Positions 11,801-20,831 are shown, counted from the first letter of the stretch. The stretch is 64,000 nucleotides of DNA from UBA1715 sp964346725 (GCA_964346725.1 CAYFVM010000004.1:1-64000), one strand, 5' to 3'. Made by a program: numbers and translations. The notes: a model not told the origin generated them from the letters alone.

Positions 11801-13707
11801 AACGATGGATGGTCAATGCTTTGATCAAAACCACTTCCCGAAGCATGCCCGAAAAATGTCAACATTGATGTTCCTGCATTCATATATGCACGAATAGCCT
11901 CGGGCTCCGTTGTTTCATACACATCAGAACTTTCTTTGTAAAAAGAATGGACATTGGCTCCAAAATATTCGCCTTCGAGCATTCTTTCATATTGCGACAA
12001 ATAATACCGGAACAAAGTCTGTTCATAGACCGTTGAGCCTCCTCCGAAATGAAGCACAGTTTTCATCCATGTATTTGGTTCTTGTGCTTCAAAATCGCGC
12101 ACTTTTATTCTATAGCTTTCTACATCTGTCAATGTTTTTGCAGCTAGACGTCCTATCCCTATTGTGGTTTTAATTGATTTTCCTTGCGGACTAACAGTAA
12201 ACAACAAATCGGTGGCAGGATTGCCCATAGTTGGTATCAGTGTTTTGGCATACAATGTTTCATTGTTTCTATAATTCGGCACATGAAACCCTTGACCTAT
12301 CAAAAAAACTTGCTTCGGCTCTACAGCCCATGTACTTTTGGCGTACTCAAGAAATGCAATTATAGAATATGGGTGTTTTTGGATGCCATATGAAAATTGA
12401 TTATACAAATCTTCAATATCCACAAGCACTACTGTTTGTCCGGTTATTTGCCTATATGACTTGTATAAATTTGCTTGCTTCCACAAAGATTTTTCAGTGA
12501 TAATAATATAGTCCCCTTGATTTTTTGCCAATGAATAATCAACAAAATTGCCTGTTGTCCCTCCTTTTGAAGAAACTATTTTCATTGGAGGTACTGGGTA
12601 ATACACATTTTGCGAAACCAAAAAACAATGAAGTTCTTTCTTCATATTTGGAACCAAAACTCGAACCTTGCCATCTTGAACCGTTGTAAGTATTCGTTTG
12701 TTTATTTCAGGGCAATATAATACTGGAGGATTGCTGCCTGTATTGAATTTCTCCAAATCAAGAAGAATGTAATTACCTTCAGTTACCTTTGGCAAGGTAA
12801 AGCCAAATGAAGCTTGATAGTTACAATTCAATTTGCTGGGGTACTTTATTTGTACGTATGCTACACTGTTTTTGTCGGCCGTCTTATTTCCTGTATTATA
12901 GCTTTGAAATGTCAATAATGACGTTGCTGATAGTGCTTTTGAAGTTTCTATAGTTCTATGAACGGTATTGTATTCATAATACGTAGTATCGAAACTAAAG
13001 GTTTCGTCGGAACTCAATGTTACAAGCACATCGTGTTGTGTTTCGGAAAATCCCGCCAATCCAAATGATACTTGTGCTGGAACTCCAACCGACACATAAT
13101 TTGGAGTTATCAAACCCTTTTGCGTCGTGCCTCCCATATCAAAATAGGAATCACACCAACCTTCGCCCGGTAGTATGTATGGCGAGGTATTTGTTATATT
13201 AAAAGTGGAGACAAAATCGGTTCGTACAGTCCGTAATATATACGATATCGATACATAGTTATTGTAGTCGGTTGTGCGAGTTGTATCATACCGAGGGCTT
13301 ACCAATGTATTGGCAAACGTAAGGAAATACGATGCCGTATCGTTATATAAACTATAGTTCTTATTTAACTGCTTTCCTGTATAATATATGGTGGAATCGA
13401 GCCAGCCGGTGTTACCTCCTTCTGCATAGAACTCAAAATAGTCGGAGCTTCGAAAAATACCATCACTTTGTGCGGAAACAAAGAGAGGCAACACTTTGCC
13501 GTTATGATATATTTGTAGATTTCGATGGTCAAATTCGCCTACCAAAATACCATTATTTACCAAATCGTTGTAGGTAACTCTATATATACCTTCGGTGGTG
13601 ATAGGAATTCGGTAGTATTTCTGGGAATGATTTATCCAATCATTGGAGTATTGACCAAATGACAAGCAACTGTATAAAATGAGGAAGATGAAAGCAAAGC
13701 GTTTCAT
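8806..13707 (-). CDS. C25 (gingipain/PorU-type) cysteine peptidase with T9SS C-terminal domain, 1633 aa
   Basis: Signal peptide MKRFAFIFLILYSCLSFGQ, then a PorU-like N-terminal beta domain ('YYRIPITTEGIYRVTYNDL'). A peptidase C25 domain follows (about residues 395-760) with the catalytic dyad visible as His621 in FFGHASGSG and Cys651 in LANSCYSGD. CARDB/Ig-like modules follow at about 800-900 and again further on. The C-terminal 95 residues form a FlgD-like/T9SS sorting domain (YNFPNPCSDFTTF, ending ELPNGVYFYRLVF). PorU is the T9SS sortase that removes sorting domains and attaches cargo to A-LPS. At 1633 residues this protein is clearly longer than a typical PorU of about 1100-1200 and resembles the long 'PorU2'-like group. 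It is the third gene of an operon with a PorE-like and a PorP-like gene (8-base and 3-base gaps), which favours a T9SS role over simple proteolysis. A secreted gingipain-like protease is the alternative. Confidence 0.8.
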   Translation of the reverse strand: MKRFAFIFLILYSCLSFGQYSNDWINHSQKYYRIPITTEGIYRVTYNDLVNNGILVGEFDHRNLQIYHNGKVLPLFVSAQSDGIFRSSDYFEFYAEGGNTGWLDSTIYYTGKQLNKNYSLYNDTASYFLTFANTLVSPRYDTTRTTDYNNYVSISYILRTVRTDFVSTFNITNTSPYILPGEGWCDSYFDMGGTTQKGLITPNYVSVGVPAQVSFGLAGFSETQHDVLVTLSSDETFSFDTTYYEYNTVHRTIETSKALSATSLLTFQSYNTGNKTADKNSVAYVQIKYPSKLNCNYQASFGFTLPKVTEGNYILLDLEKFNTGSNPPVLYCPEINKRILTTVQDGKVRVLVPNMKKELHCFLVSQNVYYPVPPMKIVSSKGGTTGNFVDYSLAKNQGDYIIITEKSLWKQANLYKSYRQITGQTVVLVDIEDLYNQFSYGIQKHPYSIIAFLEYAKSTWAVEPKQVFLIGQGFHVPNYRNNETLYAKTLIPTMGNPATDLLFTVSPQGKSIKTTIGIGRLAAKTLTDVESYRIKVRDFEAQEPNTWMKTVLHFGGGSTVYEQTLFRYYLSQYERMLEGEYFGANVHSFYKESSDVYETTEPEAIRAYMNAGTSMLTFFGHASGSGFDQSIDHPSLFNNKGKYPLILANSCYSGDIFVDNDYNVSRTWILIPNKGAIGFLANVGPGYPNYLNMFSSSFIRRIANTSYGEPIGTCVARTLTDISNKSSVYSGLYEKVIGFTLHGDPMVSLHSFGYPDLALNSSSLFFTPNLITTDLQNITFNIAVENRAKAFGGSYTIKAVFTPANSAGTPFEIDTIGVGAYCHDTISLVLSMDNFVSGEYTVAVTLDYLDSISELSETNNTTSYRFFVSSQDVLPVYPPDYAIIPTDTITLQSSLVDALNPPKQLLIEMDTSHFYTSPLKQTDTIEVQGRAIVSWSPKGKLIDGTTYFWRVSDADSIKWNEASFTYEQGENGWAQIHRHQFVNNTLAHLSYNDTTKKYSFLSIPHEVMVQTRGNCATEKEYFECLCVLDATLMANSGFPLSQPALHIFVLDSTTMEPWLSNKAYYGQQNYPTANGSVRKYLDFKSDNATSQRMLASFLYDTIPDGSYVFGYSFKRPYCQSWDDSLKKTMDSLGFSRYQTTPDDYPYIFYMQKGNPGSCVEVVGNTPTDLISLTKKMLANFDAGYVQTPTIGPAKEYSKIVWNATKTGNDKSYLTVSGVTKGDDAYVLTNVYGTEWDRLDTIIKTINFPNLEMICSIEDVDRTPIDLNYWKVYYTPSAELAISPEYAFSFYSDTIQQGDTARIVVSAKNVSPASMDSVLLACEIRNQQNELVYISYKRSQGIEAYSYLVDTLIVPVTNFAGTYTMRVEFNPINPQTGEYDQAEKIHFNNIYHYSFYVSIDKTAPVLDVTIDGRHLINGDNVSSTPEICISLYDENKFISIADTSLFTVSLVNKSIGIITNYYFADSSLILVPDLENPKIVRVILEPILLNEGTYELHVQARDATGNASASQEYIVQFEYTQEQAVSVLYNFPNPCSDFTTFRFVLTGVDVPNNMRIQIADATGREVKILELQNVHVGTNSVDVYWDGRDMSGFELPNGVYFYRLVFDNQTDWNSLPTDETTFLNKKCGKLLLQR

Positions 13708-13715
13708 AACTATAC

Positions 13716-16049
13716 TTATTTAGCTTTAAAGATAGCATCTCCTTCATACTTTTTCAAATCTTCTTCGGTATTTTTTGCTTTGGTTGAATTTGTTTTTTGA
13801 CCTTCTACGTTAGCTGGATCAGAAACAGGTACGTCTTCTACCATCTCAAATATGATTGGAGACGAAGCCCCACTCTGTGGTTTTAGTTTTGACGGATCTG
13901 AAGTTTTTTGTCCTTGTTCGTCTTCATTCTCTTCATTAATAATAAAACCATTTGTTTCCGATGTGCTTTCTTCTTCTTCAAATTCGTTAGGCTCTTCTCC
14001 TTCTTTATACAAAGACGTTCCATCTATTTCATCAACCATTTTCTTTTGAGTAGAGATTTCTCGTTTTATCTCTTCAAATAACTGATCTTCGTATTCTATA
14101 TCTACAGCAATGATTTCAATTTTTCGTTGATATGCTGCTGCCGGACTATATACCGACATCCATTTTTGTCTGCGGTCAGATAAAGCACTTACTTGCGCTC
14201 CAGTACTCGTATAGAACGTGTTTTCAGTTTTCACAACACCTATCGGCTCATACACATACTTCAAACTTCCTTTACCCGATTTTGGTTGATTATGTAAGTA
14301 TTGATTTAAAACACCCTTATTATACGTCACGAAATAGTTTTGAATACATGAAATACGTTTTTTTGCCACAATTTCATTATATGCCAAATTCCCTACCGGA
14401 CTTGCATAACCTTTGAACGCAACTACTATATCTTGCCCGTCTTGAAGTATAACCGACATTAACTCAGCAAACAATGAAAGTTTTTCGAATTCTTCTTGCA
14501 AATCACCAAAGAAGGTTTGCACCGTTTGTATATCGTATTTCAATCGTTCATCAGATGAGTAACGAGTATATTCATCTATATACTCATTTTCCTTCGCCAT
14601 AAAGTCGTTATACAAATTCTCGTAAATCTTATCTGTTACAGAATCTTTCGAACGAGGATCGGGATAGTCATTATCAAAATACAATGTGATAGGGATCAAA
14701 TCGGTAATACGCGCAACCGATCGGCGAACAAGTGAATGAGAATATATATCGTTACTAAATGCTTTATCGATTAATTTGATAGATCCTTCGCGATTGGAAC
14801 ACCAATATGCACGTAAAGAATCACGAGAATAATTATAATACAAATCATTATATGAAGAATTTATCGGCAGACCTATATTTACCGATTTCGACCACCTTCC
14901 GTATTTTAAGTTTCCCTTTGATGAAAAAATATCATATCCTCCCAAACTTGTATGCCATTCACTGCTATAATACAACAAAGAATCGCGAGAATCATAGAAA
15001 GGTGTTACTTCGTCGCCTATGGTGTTAATGTTTTTTCCACAATTTTGTACAGAAGTAAACTTTCCTGTCGAATCTATTTCCGAATACCAAATATCATATC
15101 CTCCCTTTGTGCCTTTTCTATTTGAGGCAAAAAACAAATAATTCCCTTGCGATGTGCATGATATCTGAGGAGTTGTATTGCTTGTTTGTGCCATATTGAT
15201 AGGTGCCGGCAATTTTGTAATATTTGAAAAGTCAGCAAACTCTGGGTCAAAATCGGCTTTGTATATTGAACAGTTATAACCTACACATTTGCTAAAATAA
15301 ACTGTTTTTCCGTCTTTCGTAAATGACAAATTGCTTACATGCGCTTTGGAATCTATCAATGACTTTACTTCTTTCACATCTACCCATGTTGAATCATTAC
15401 GACGGGTTGCTTGCAATACTCGTGTTAGGTAGTTTGCATAAATATACGATGTGTCTGCCAACTTTACATCAAGAGGACGAACACCTGCAAAGAAGAACAA
15501 GGTATCATTGTACTGACATGGTGCATATTCGGCATACATAGAATTCAATTCGTTTTGAGAAATATGATTTACCTCCAATCCAACTGATTCACCTATTTTT
15601 AGAATCTTCTTATCTAAAACACCCATCTGCTCCTTTGCTCGCCTTGTGTAATAATCATTCTTCCCTTTATTGAGTTTATAATGAATTTCATATTGCGTTT
15701 TTGCTTCACTATATTTCCCTTGCAATTTAAGCATCTCCGCATACCAATAATTTGCAAGATGGAATGTTATCGAGTCTTTTGAAATAGCAATCTTGTAATA
15801 CTTTTCAGCATCGGTATAGTTTTGATATCCTCTACATGCCTCTGCACAACGGAATGCAATATTTGGATTGTCAATATATGCTAATGCTTTTTCGTATGCT
15901 TGATGTGCACCAAAATAATTTGCATGAGCATAACAAGTATCACCCAAAGCAATATATGCTTCATAATATTGTTTTTTCCCTTGTCCATACGACAATAAGG
16001 AAATCAAGCAAGAAATCAACAAAACTGTTACACGAGTTATACGGCGCAT
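13716..16049 (-). CDS. PorE-like periplasmic T9SS protein (TPR, PD40 propeller, OmpA-like domain)
   Basis: A 777-residue protein with a signal peptide ending LLSYGQ. TPR-type helices cover about residues 30-145. A WD40-like/PD40 propeller covers about 170-425, with recurring 'FASNRKGTKGGYDIWYSE'-type blades. A divergent OmpA-like domain follows at about 450-640, recognisable by 'GYASPVGNLAYNEIVAKKR', which keeps the Asn and Arg of the peptidoglycan-binding motif. The tail is acidic and probably disordered (about 690-777). P. gingivalis PorE has TPR, WD40, carboxypeptidase-regulatory and OmpA domains and ties the T9SS to peptidoglycan; no clear carboxypeptidase-like domain is seen here. Lying 3 bases from the PorP-like gene and 8 bases from the C25 gene, it is probably part of a T9SS accessory module. 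Confidence 0.8.
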   Translation of the reverse strand: MRRITRVTVLLISCLISLLSYGQGKKQYYEAYIALGDTCYAHANYFGAHQAYEKALAYIDNPNIAFRCAEACRGYQNYTDAEKYYKIAISKDSITFHLANYWYAEMLKLQGKYSEAKTQYEIHYKLNKGKNDYYTRRAKEQMGVLDKKILKIGESVGLEVNHISQNELNSMYAEYAPCQYNDTLFFFAGVRPLDVKLADTSYIYANYLTRVLQATRRNDSTWVDVKEVKSLIDSKAHVSNLSFTKDGKTVYFSKCVGYNCSIYKADFDPEFADFSNITKLPAPINMAQTSNTTPQISCTSQGNYLFFASNRKGTKGGYDIWYSEIDSTGKFTSVQNCGKNINTIGDEVTPFYDSRDSLLYYSSEWHTSLGGYDIFSSKGNLKYGRWSKSVNIGLPINSSYNDLYYNYSRDSLRAYWCSNREGSIKLIDKAFSNDIYSHSLVRRSVARITDLIPITLYFDNDYPDPRSKDSVTDKIYENLYNDFMAKENEYIDEYTRYSSDERLKYDIQTVQTFFGDLQEEFEKLSLFAELMSVILQDGQDIVVAFKGYASPVGNLAYNEIVAKKRISCIQNYFVTYNKGVLNQYLHNQPKSGKGSLKYVYEPIGVVKTENTFYTSTGAQVSALSDRRQKWMSVYSPAAAYQRKIEIIAVDIEYEDQLFEEIKREISTQKKMVDEIDGTSLYKEGEEPNEFEEEESTSETNGFIINEENEDEQGQKTSDPSKLKPQSGASSPIIFEMVEDVPVSDPANVEGQKTNSTKAKNTEEDLKKYEGDAIFKAK

Positions 16050-16052
16050 ATT

Positions 16053-17105
16053 CTATCTGTATGGATCATTAACAATTCCTTCCGGATTAACTATTATTGG
16101 CAAATGACAATTTAAGAATTTAAGGGACAATTCAAAACTATCCCCGCGATTAACACCAGATGCCCAATTATTTGATTCTCTATATGATGATAATGTTACA
16201 TCATAACTGAGCCCCAACTGCATAATCCAATTCTTATTAAGAGGTTTGTCAAAAGCAAGTCCTATTATTAAAGCATCCATCCAACGATACCAAGCGCCAA
16301 CATAGAATGCATCAACAATTGGGGTGTATTCTCCGACTGTGAATTTCAGATATGACCCAAAATTCATTTCATTATACATTTTCTGATTTGTATAAATAAA
16401 ACTTGGCAACAAAGTTAACATAGTATTTAGAGGATACGATGCATTAGCATTAAGAGAAAACCTCAAATAATTTCCTAATTTTGAATCAGCAACCGCTAAA
16501 CCTCCACCGCCCGAACCGAATAAATGAAAAAACGTAACACCCATATTTATTGGGGTTATTGGTGTTACACTATATTGAAAGTTAAAACCAAGTCCTAAAT
16601 CGGAATAAAATTTTGTTGTATGCTCAAGATCATATCCAGGAGTTTTTTTACCCGTTATTGGATCAATACCGTCATTCATTACTATTTGGTCTTCGGCTCC
16701 ACTCATAATGTTGAAAATTACATCTAAACCAGTTGAAAAACGTAATTTTCCAGGGATAATAGAATGATGATATGCCGGCATTATTTTTATCTGAGTATTT
16801 CCATAATTATTTTCACCAGCATAATCTGCAACAACTAACCCACCTAAACCAAATCTACCTCCGAAAAGATTGATTTTTTCTATTTTTTGATCATACGAAG
16901 CCAAAAAAGTATTGTATGTATTCCACTGCCCTTTGTAATTAGTGTAAATTCGGTTATTACACTCGTCTACGCCAGTTAAAGCAGGGTTATAATAGAGAGG
17001 TGCAGCATCAAATTGGGAAAAATGGACATCTTGCGAAAAGGCTCTCTGCACTAATACAATTAATGCAATAGTGAAAACTATTAATTTAGATTTTGGCTCT
17101 CTCAT
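16053..17105 (-). CDS. PorP/SprF family type IX secretion membrane protein (operon leader)
   Basis: A 350-residue protein with an N-terminal signal segment and then the family hallmark 'QDVHFSQFDAAPLYYNPALTG'. The rest alternates as expected for an outer-membrane barrel and ends in a short polar tail rather than an aromatic strand end. It heads the operon porP-like, porE-like, C25, and has a consensus Bacteroidota promoter immediately upstream. Unlike the PorP/SprF gene at 7793 it is not paired with a type-B cargo gene but with PorE- and PorU-like genes. It may therefore be a structural T9SS component, as PorP is, rather than a cargo-specific SprF. The family assignment is strong, the role is inferred. 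Confidence 0.88.
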   Translation of the reverse strand: MREPKSKLIVFTIALIVLVQRAFSQDVHFSQFDAAPLYYNPALTGVDECNNRIYTNYKGQWNTYNTFLASYDQKIEKINLFGGRFGLGGLVVADYAGENNYGNTQIKIMPAYHHSIIPGKLRFSTGLDVIFNIMSGAEDQIVMNDGIDPITGKKTPGYDLEHTTKFYSDLGLGFNFQYSVTPITPINMGVTFFHLFGSGGGGLAVADSKLGNYLRFSLNANASYPLNTMLTLLPSFIYTNQKMYNEMNFGSYLKFTVGEYTPIVDAFYVGAWYRWMDALIIGLAFDKPLNKNWIMQLGLSYDVTLSSYRESNNWASGVNRGDSFELSLKFLNCHLPIIVNPEGIVNDPYR

Positions 17106-17123
17106 TTTCCGAATTTAGATATA

Positions 17124-17154
17124 CAAAAGTAAATTAATTCTATTTAATACCAAA
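17124..17154 (-). promoter_or_regulatory. Consensus Bacteroidota promoter for the porP-porE-C25 operon
   Basis: On the minus strand TTTG (17154-17151), a 19-base spacer and TACTTTTG (17131-17124) match the TTTG-N19-TAnnTTTG consensus exactly. The start codon lies 18 bases downstream of the -7 box. Confidence 0.8.
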
Positions 17155-17168
17155 GAATTATGGTACTT

Positions 17169-19211
17169 TTAACTTATTGAGCTTCCATTTTTTACGCTAT
17201 TACCTGGCAGCACGAACTCTAATTTACCATCAGCATTTTCTGCCATCAGTATCATACCTTTTGATTCAATATCTTTAAGCATACGTGGCTGTAAATTGAC
17301 CAACACACATACTTGTTTACCCACACATTCTTCAGGAGTAAAATGTTCTGCTATACCAGAAACAATGGTTCGTTTATCTATGCCAGTATCAACACACAAT
17401 TTCATAAGTTTATTGGTTTTAGGCACACGTTCTGCTGCTAAAATGGTTCCTACACGGATATCCATTTTTTCAAAATCAGGATATTGAATTAACGGTTTTT
17501 CCGCTGTCACCGGAGCTTCCATTGCCAATTCTCTTGCATGGCGTTCTTTCGCTTTTTGTAATTTTTCAAGTTGGGCATCAACCTCGGCGTCTTCTATTTT
17601 CTTAAATAATAACTCTACTTCACCAATTGATTGACCTTCTTGCATAATGTCTGTTTTTCCGCCGTCAGCCCATTCTATGCTTTCTTTTTTCACCATTGCA
17701 CGAATTTTTTTCGCAGTAAATGGCAAAAATGGCTCAAATAAAATTCCACAATTGGCAGTAATTTGCAAACACACATTCAAGATAGTTGCAACACGTGCTT
17801 CATCTGTTTTAATGAGTTTCCAAGGTTCTGTTTCAGTCAAATATTTATTACCCACGCGTGCCAATTGCATTGCTTCTTTCAAAGCATCACGGAAACGGTA
17901 AACTTCTATATTTTTTGAAATAGCCTCTTTTGCAACTTGTATTGCCTCCAATGCTTGCGTATCAACATCTGTCAAGGCTCCTAGAGTTGGGACTTTACCT
18001 CCAAAATATTTTTGAGTAAGCACCACAACACGGTTTATAAAGTTTCCAAGTATTGCAACCAATTCGTTATTGTTGCGCGCTTGAAAATCTTTCCATGTAA
18101 AGTCATTATCTTTTGTCTCAGGTGCGTTTGCAGTTAATACATAACGCAACGTATCTTGTTGATTTGGGAAATCTTCCAAATATTCATTCAACCAAACAGC
18201 ATGATCTTTTGAGGTTGAAATTTTATCTCCTTCAAGGTTTAGGAACTCATTAGCCGGCACATTTTCCGGTAAAATGTAGTCGCCATGGGCCTTCAACATA
18301 ACAGGGAAAACAATACAGTGAAATACAATGTTGTCCTTGCCTATGAAATGTACCAATTTTGTGTCTTCAGATTTCCAATATTTTTCCCAATCCGGCGTGC
18401 ATTCTTGCGTTGACGTGATATAGCCAATTGGCGCATCAAACCATACGTACAGCACTTTACCTTCAGCTCCTTCAATTGGAAGCGGAACACCCCAATCCAA
18501 ATCACGGCTCACCGCACGTGGATGCAAACCTCCGTCTAACCACGATTTGCACTGACCATACACGTTAGATTTCCAATCTTTGTGATCTTCAAGTATCCAT
18601 TTACGCAAGAAATCTTCATGTTTATCAAGTGGCAAATACCAATGCTTTGTGGCTTTTTTAATTGGCTTTGCGCCAGACAATTTGCTCACAGGATTTATTA
18701 ATTCTTCAGGAGAAAGAGAACTACCACATTTTTCGCATTGATCGCCATAGGCTCCTTCTGCTCCACATTTGGGGCAAGTTCCTACAATGTATCTATCTGC
18801 TAAAAATTGTTGTGCCTCTTCGTCAAAATATTGTTCGCTTGTCTGTTCTATAAATTCACCTTTGTCATACAATGTTTTGAAAAAGTCTGATGAAACTTTT
18901 GAGTGTAACTCGTTAGTTGTACGAGAATAGTTTGAAAAACCAATGTCGAAATCTTCGAACGATTTTTTTATAATCGCATTATATCTATCAACAATATCTT
19001 GAGGGGTACAATTTTCTTTTTTTGCTTTTATTGTAATAGGAACACCATGCTCATCGCTACCACAGACAAATAGCACATCTTTTTTATTCATTCGCAAATA
19101 GCGAACATAGATGTCTGCTGGAACGTACACTCCTGCCAAATGTCCTATATGTACCGGACCGTTTGCATAAGGAAGTGCTGCTGTAACAAGGTAACGCTTA
19201 TATTCTGTCAT
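17169..19211 (-). CDS. metG: Methionyl-tRNA synthetase with C-terminal tRNA-binding domain
   Basis: A 680-residue cytoplasmic enzyme that charges tRNA-Met and initiator tRNA. The ATG at 19211 gives the family start 'MTEYKRYLVTAALPYANGP'; the longer open frame upstream has no support. The class I signature appears as HIGH in 'GPVHIGHLAG', and the KMSKS loop as the variant KISTS ('GDKISTSKDH'). A four-cysteine zinc knuckle (CPKCGAEGAYGDQCEKCG) sits in the connective domain. The last 110 residues ('MDIRVGTILAAERVPKTNKL') are the EMAPII/Arc1p-type tRNA-binding domain that dimerises the enzyme. Divergent from the LD-carboxypeptidase gene across 66 bases. Confidence 0.97.
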   Translation of the reverse strand: MTEYKRYLVTAALPYANGPVHIGHLAGVYVPADIYVRYLRMNKKDVLFVCGSDEHGVPITIKAKKENCTPQDIVDRYNAIIKKSFEDFDIGFSNYSRTTNELHSKVSSDFFKTLYDKGEFIEQTSEQYFDEEAQQFLADRYIVGTCPKCGAEGAYGDQCEKCGSSLSPEELINPVSKLSGAKPIKKATKHWYLPLDKHEDFLRKWILEDHKDWKSNVYGQCKSWLDGGLHPRAVSRDLDWGVPLPIEGAEGKVLYVWFDAPIGYITSTQECTPDWEKYWKSEDTKLVHFIGKDNIVFHCIVFPVMLKAHGDYILPENVPANEFLNLEGDKISTSKDHAVWLNEYLEDFPNQQDTLRYVLTANAPETKDNDFTWKDFQARNNNELVAILGNFINRVVVLTQKYFGGKVPTLGALTDVDTQALEAIQVAKEAISKNIEVYRFRDALKEAMQLARVGNKYLTETEPWKLIKTDEARVATILNVCLQITANCGILFEPFLPFTAKKIRAMVKKESIEWADGGKTDIMQEGQSIGEVELLFKKIEDAEVDAQLEKLQKAKERHARELAMEAPVTAEKPLIQYPDFEKMDIRVGTILAAERVPKTNKLMKLCVDTGIDKRTIVSGIAEHFTPEECVGKQVCVLVNLQPRMLKDIESKGMILMAENADGKLEFVLPGNSVKNGSSIS

Positions 19212-19228
19212 AGTGATTATTTTTTTTG

Positions 19229-19244
19229 TACTTTCGCAAAAGTA
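19229..19244. promoter_or_regulatory. Face-to-face -7 boxes of the metG and LD-carboxypeptidase promoters
   Basis: TACTTTCG on the plus strand (19229-19236, 7 of 8 matches to TAnnTTTG) directly abuts TACTTTTG on the minus strand (19244-19237). Together they form a 16-base near-palindrome, TACTTTCGCAAAAGTA. The boxes lie 25 bases from the metG start and 41 bases from the peptidase start. A clear -33 TTTG at 19-base spacing was not found for either. Confidence 0.55.
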
Positions 19245-19277
19245 TATATTTTTTATCAAAGTTATTACGTTTACAAA

Positions 19278-20186
19278 ATGCATAGACCTAACTTTTTGCA
19301 AAAAGGTGACACTGTTGCGATAGTTTCTCCATCAGGACCAGTAAAAGAAAACGCACTTGAATTTGCATTCAACACACTATCCTTGTGGGGACTAAAAGTT
19401 ATTGTTGGCAAACATGTCTATGATCAATGTGGCGTATTTGCAGGCTCCGATGCCAATAGAACAGCGGATTTCCAAGAAATGATTGATAATCCCATGGTAA
19501 AAGCTATTATATGCGCACGTGGCGGATATGGGGCTATTCGCATCATCAACACATTAGATTTTTCAGCGTTTAATACCCATCCGAAATGGATTATTGGCTT
19601 TAGCGACATTACAGTGCTACACTCGCAGCTCAATAGCCTTAATTATCAAAGCATACACGGTGTTATGGCGAAAGGCTTTGGAAATGTTACTCCCGAATCA
19701 TTACAGTCGCTCCACGATGCTCTTTTTGGCATTTTACCTCCTATTGAATTTTCTAGCGAATGTGTAAATCGTTGTGGAACCTGTAGTGGCGAACTTGTTG
19801 GGGGAAATTTATCCATTCTATATAGTTTAAGAGGTACGCCCTATGAGTATGACTATTCAGGAAAAATTCTTTTTATTGAAGATCTCAATGAATATCTCTA
19901 CCACATTGATCGTATGATTCAAAATTTAAAACATTCAGATATATTATCAAAAATATCAGGGCTTATTGTTGGAACCATGAGCAATATGAAAAATGGTATA
20001 GACGAATACAAAGATTCTGTAGAAGGAATTATACTTGACGCAGTGCAAGAATATTCATATCCTGTTGCTTTTAATTTCCCCGCAGGGCACGAAACACTAA
20101 ATCAAGCTATGATTTTTGGAGCTCAATACAACCTTACAGTACAGGAAAAGACTGCACAATTACTTCAATCAGCATTAGTATCTTAA
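19278..20186 (+). CDS. LD-carboxypeptidase, peptidase family S66 (LdcA-like)
   Basis: A 302-residue enzyme starting at the ATG of 'MHRPNFLQKGDTVAIVSPSG', the usual S66 N-terminus; the 46 upstream codons overlap metG and are not real. The family cleaves the L-Lys/meso-DAP to D-Ala bond of muropeptides during murein recycling. The catalytic Ser is Ser109 in 'IIGFSDITVLH', the Glu is probably Glu201 in 'ILFIEDLNEYLYHIDR', and the His is His271 in 'FNFPAGHET'. No signal peptide is present, fitting the cytoplasmic recycling role. The stop is 3 bases from the convergent DUF4412-type gene. Confidence 0.92.
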   Translation: MHRPNFLQKGDTVAIVSPSGPVKENALEFAFNTLSLWGLKVIVGKHVYDQCGVFAGSDANRTADFQEMIDNPMVKAIICARGGYGAIRIINTLDFSAFNTHPKWIIGFSDITVLHSQLNSLNYQSIHGVMAKGFGNVTPESLQSLHDALFGILPPIEFSSECVNRCGTCSGELVGGNLSILYSLRGTPYEYDYSGKILFIEDLNEYLYHIDRMIQNLKHSDILSKISGLIVGTMSNMKNGIDEYKDSVEGIILDAVQEYSYPVAFNFPAGHETLNQAMIFGAQYNLTVQEKTAQLLQSALVS

Positions 20187-20189
20187 TGC

Positions 20190-20831
20190 CTACTGTAGGT
20201 TAACTAACTTTTGATAGTTGGCGACACTGAAAACCGAATCATTAACAGGATGTGACTTTATTGATATGACCAACAATGTTGATTTTGTTGCACGCAATAA
20301 TGTTTTGTCTTCAATCAACATAGGCATACTTCCTTTTAAATTTGCAGTTGGAAGTGCGTTATAAAACAAATAGAAATCATCCAATGGCATTGCTATTTGC
20401 GATATTGGGGTGTAAAAATTGAAATTACCACCCGCAATCCAATAGGTTATTTCGGTGTTTTCTTCTTCATTCTTAACACGCCATTGCTCACATCTGTACT
20501 CATTTATGTATTTGTAATTGCCGGTATTTATGACACGTATTTCTTTACTTGAATTATTGTTTTTCTTTGAATCAATGGTCGTATATATTTGAGTTTTTGG
20601 GTTAATTACCAATATGGATTTATCTTGCAAATTAACAATGTATGATCTTACAAGTGTTTTGTACTTGTTACTCTCATTAATCCGCACATAATCACCTTTG
20701 ATTATATAGGTATAATACGACGTATCGGAGTATGTCGTTTTTACATAATTCACTTCACCTTCAAATTTTCCTTGGGAGAATACTACATTCGCTACAAAGC
20801 TAAATAGCAATGATAAATATTTTTTTTTCAT
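20190..20831 (-). CDS. Secreted DUF4412-type protein of unknown function
   Basis: A 213-residue protein with signal peptide MKKKYLSLLFSFVANVVFSQ and a predicted beta-rich body resembling the LolA/DUF4412 fold. The body has repeated paired strands (FEGEVNYVKT, YIIKGDYVRINES) and the motif 'YEC.QW'-like 'YRCEQWRVKNEEENTEITYWIAGG'. Such proteins are periplasmic or surface-exposed and have no established reaction. A -7-like box TATATTTG lies at 20857-20850, 18 bases before the start. It is monocistronic: convergent with the LD-carboxypeptidase and separated from the giant GH8 gene by that gene's terminator. Confidence 0.75.
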   Translation of the reverse strand: MKKKYLSLLFSFVANVVFSQGKFEGEVNYVKTTYSDTSYYTYIIKGDYVRINESNKYKTLVRSYIVNLQDKSILVINPKTQIYTTIDSKKNNNSSKEIRVINTGNYKYINEYRCEQWRVKNEEENTEITYWIAGGNFNFYTPISQIAMPLDDFYLFYNALPTANLKGSMPMLIEDKTLLRATKSTLLVISIKSHPVNDSVFSVANYQKLVNLQ

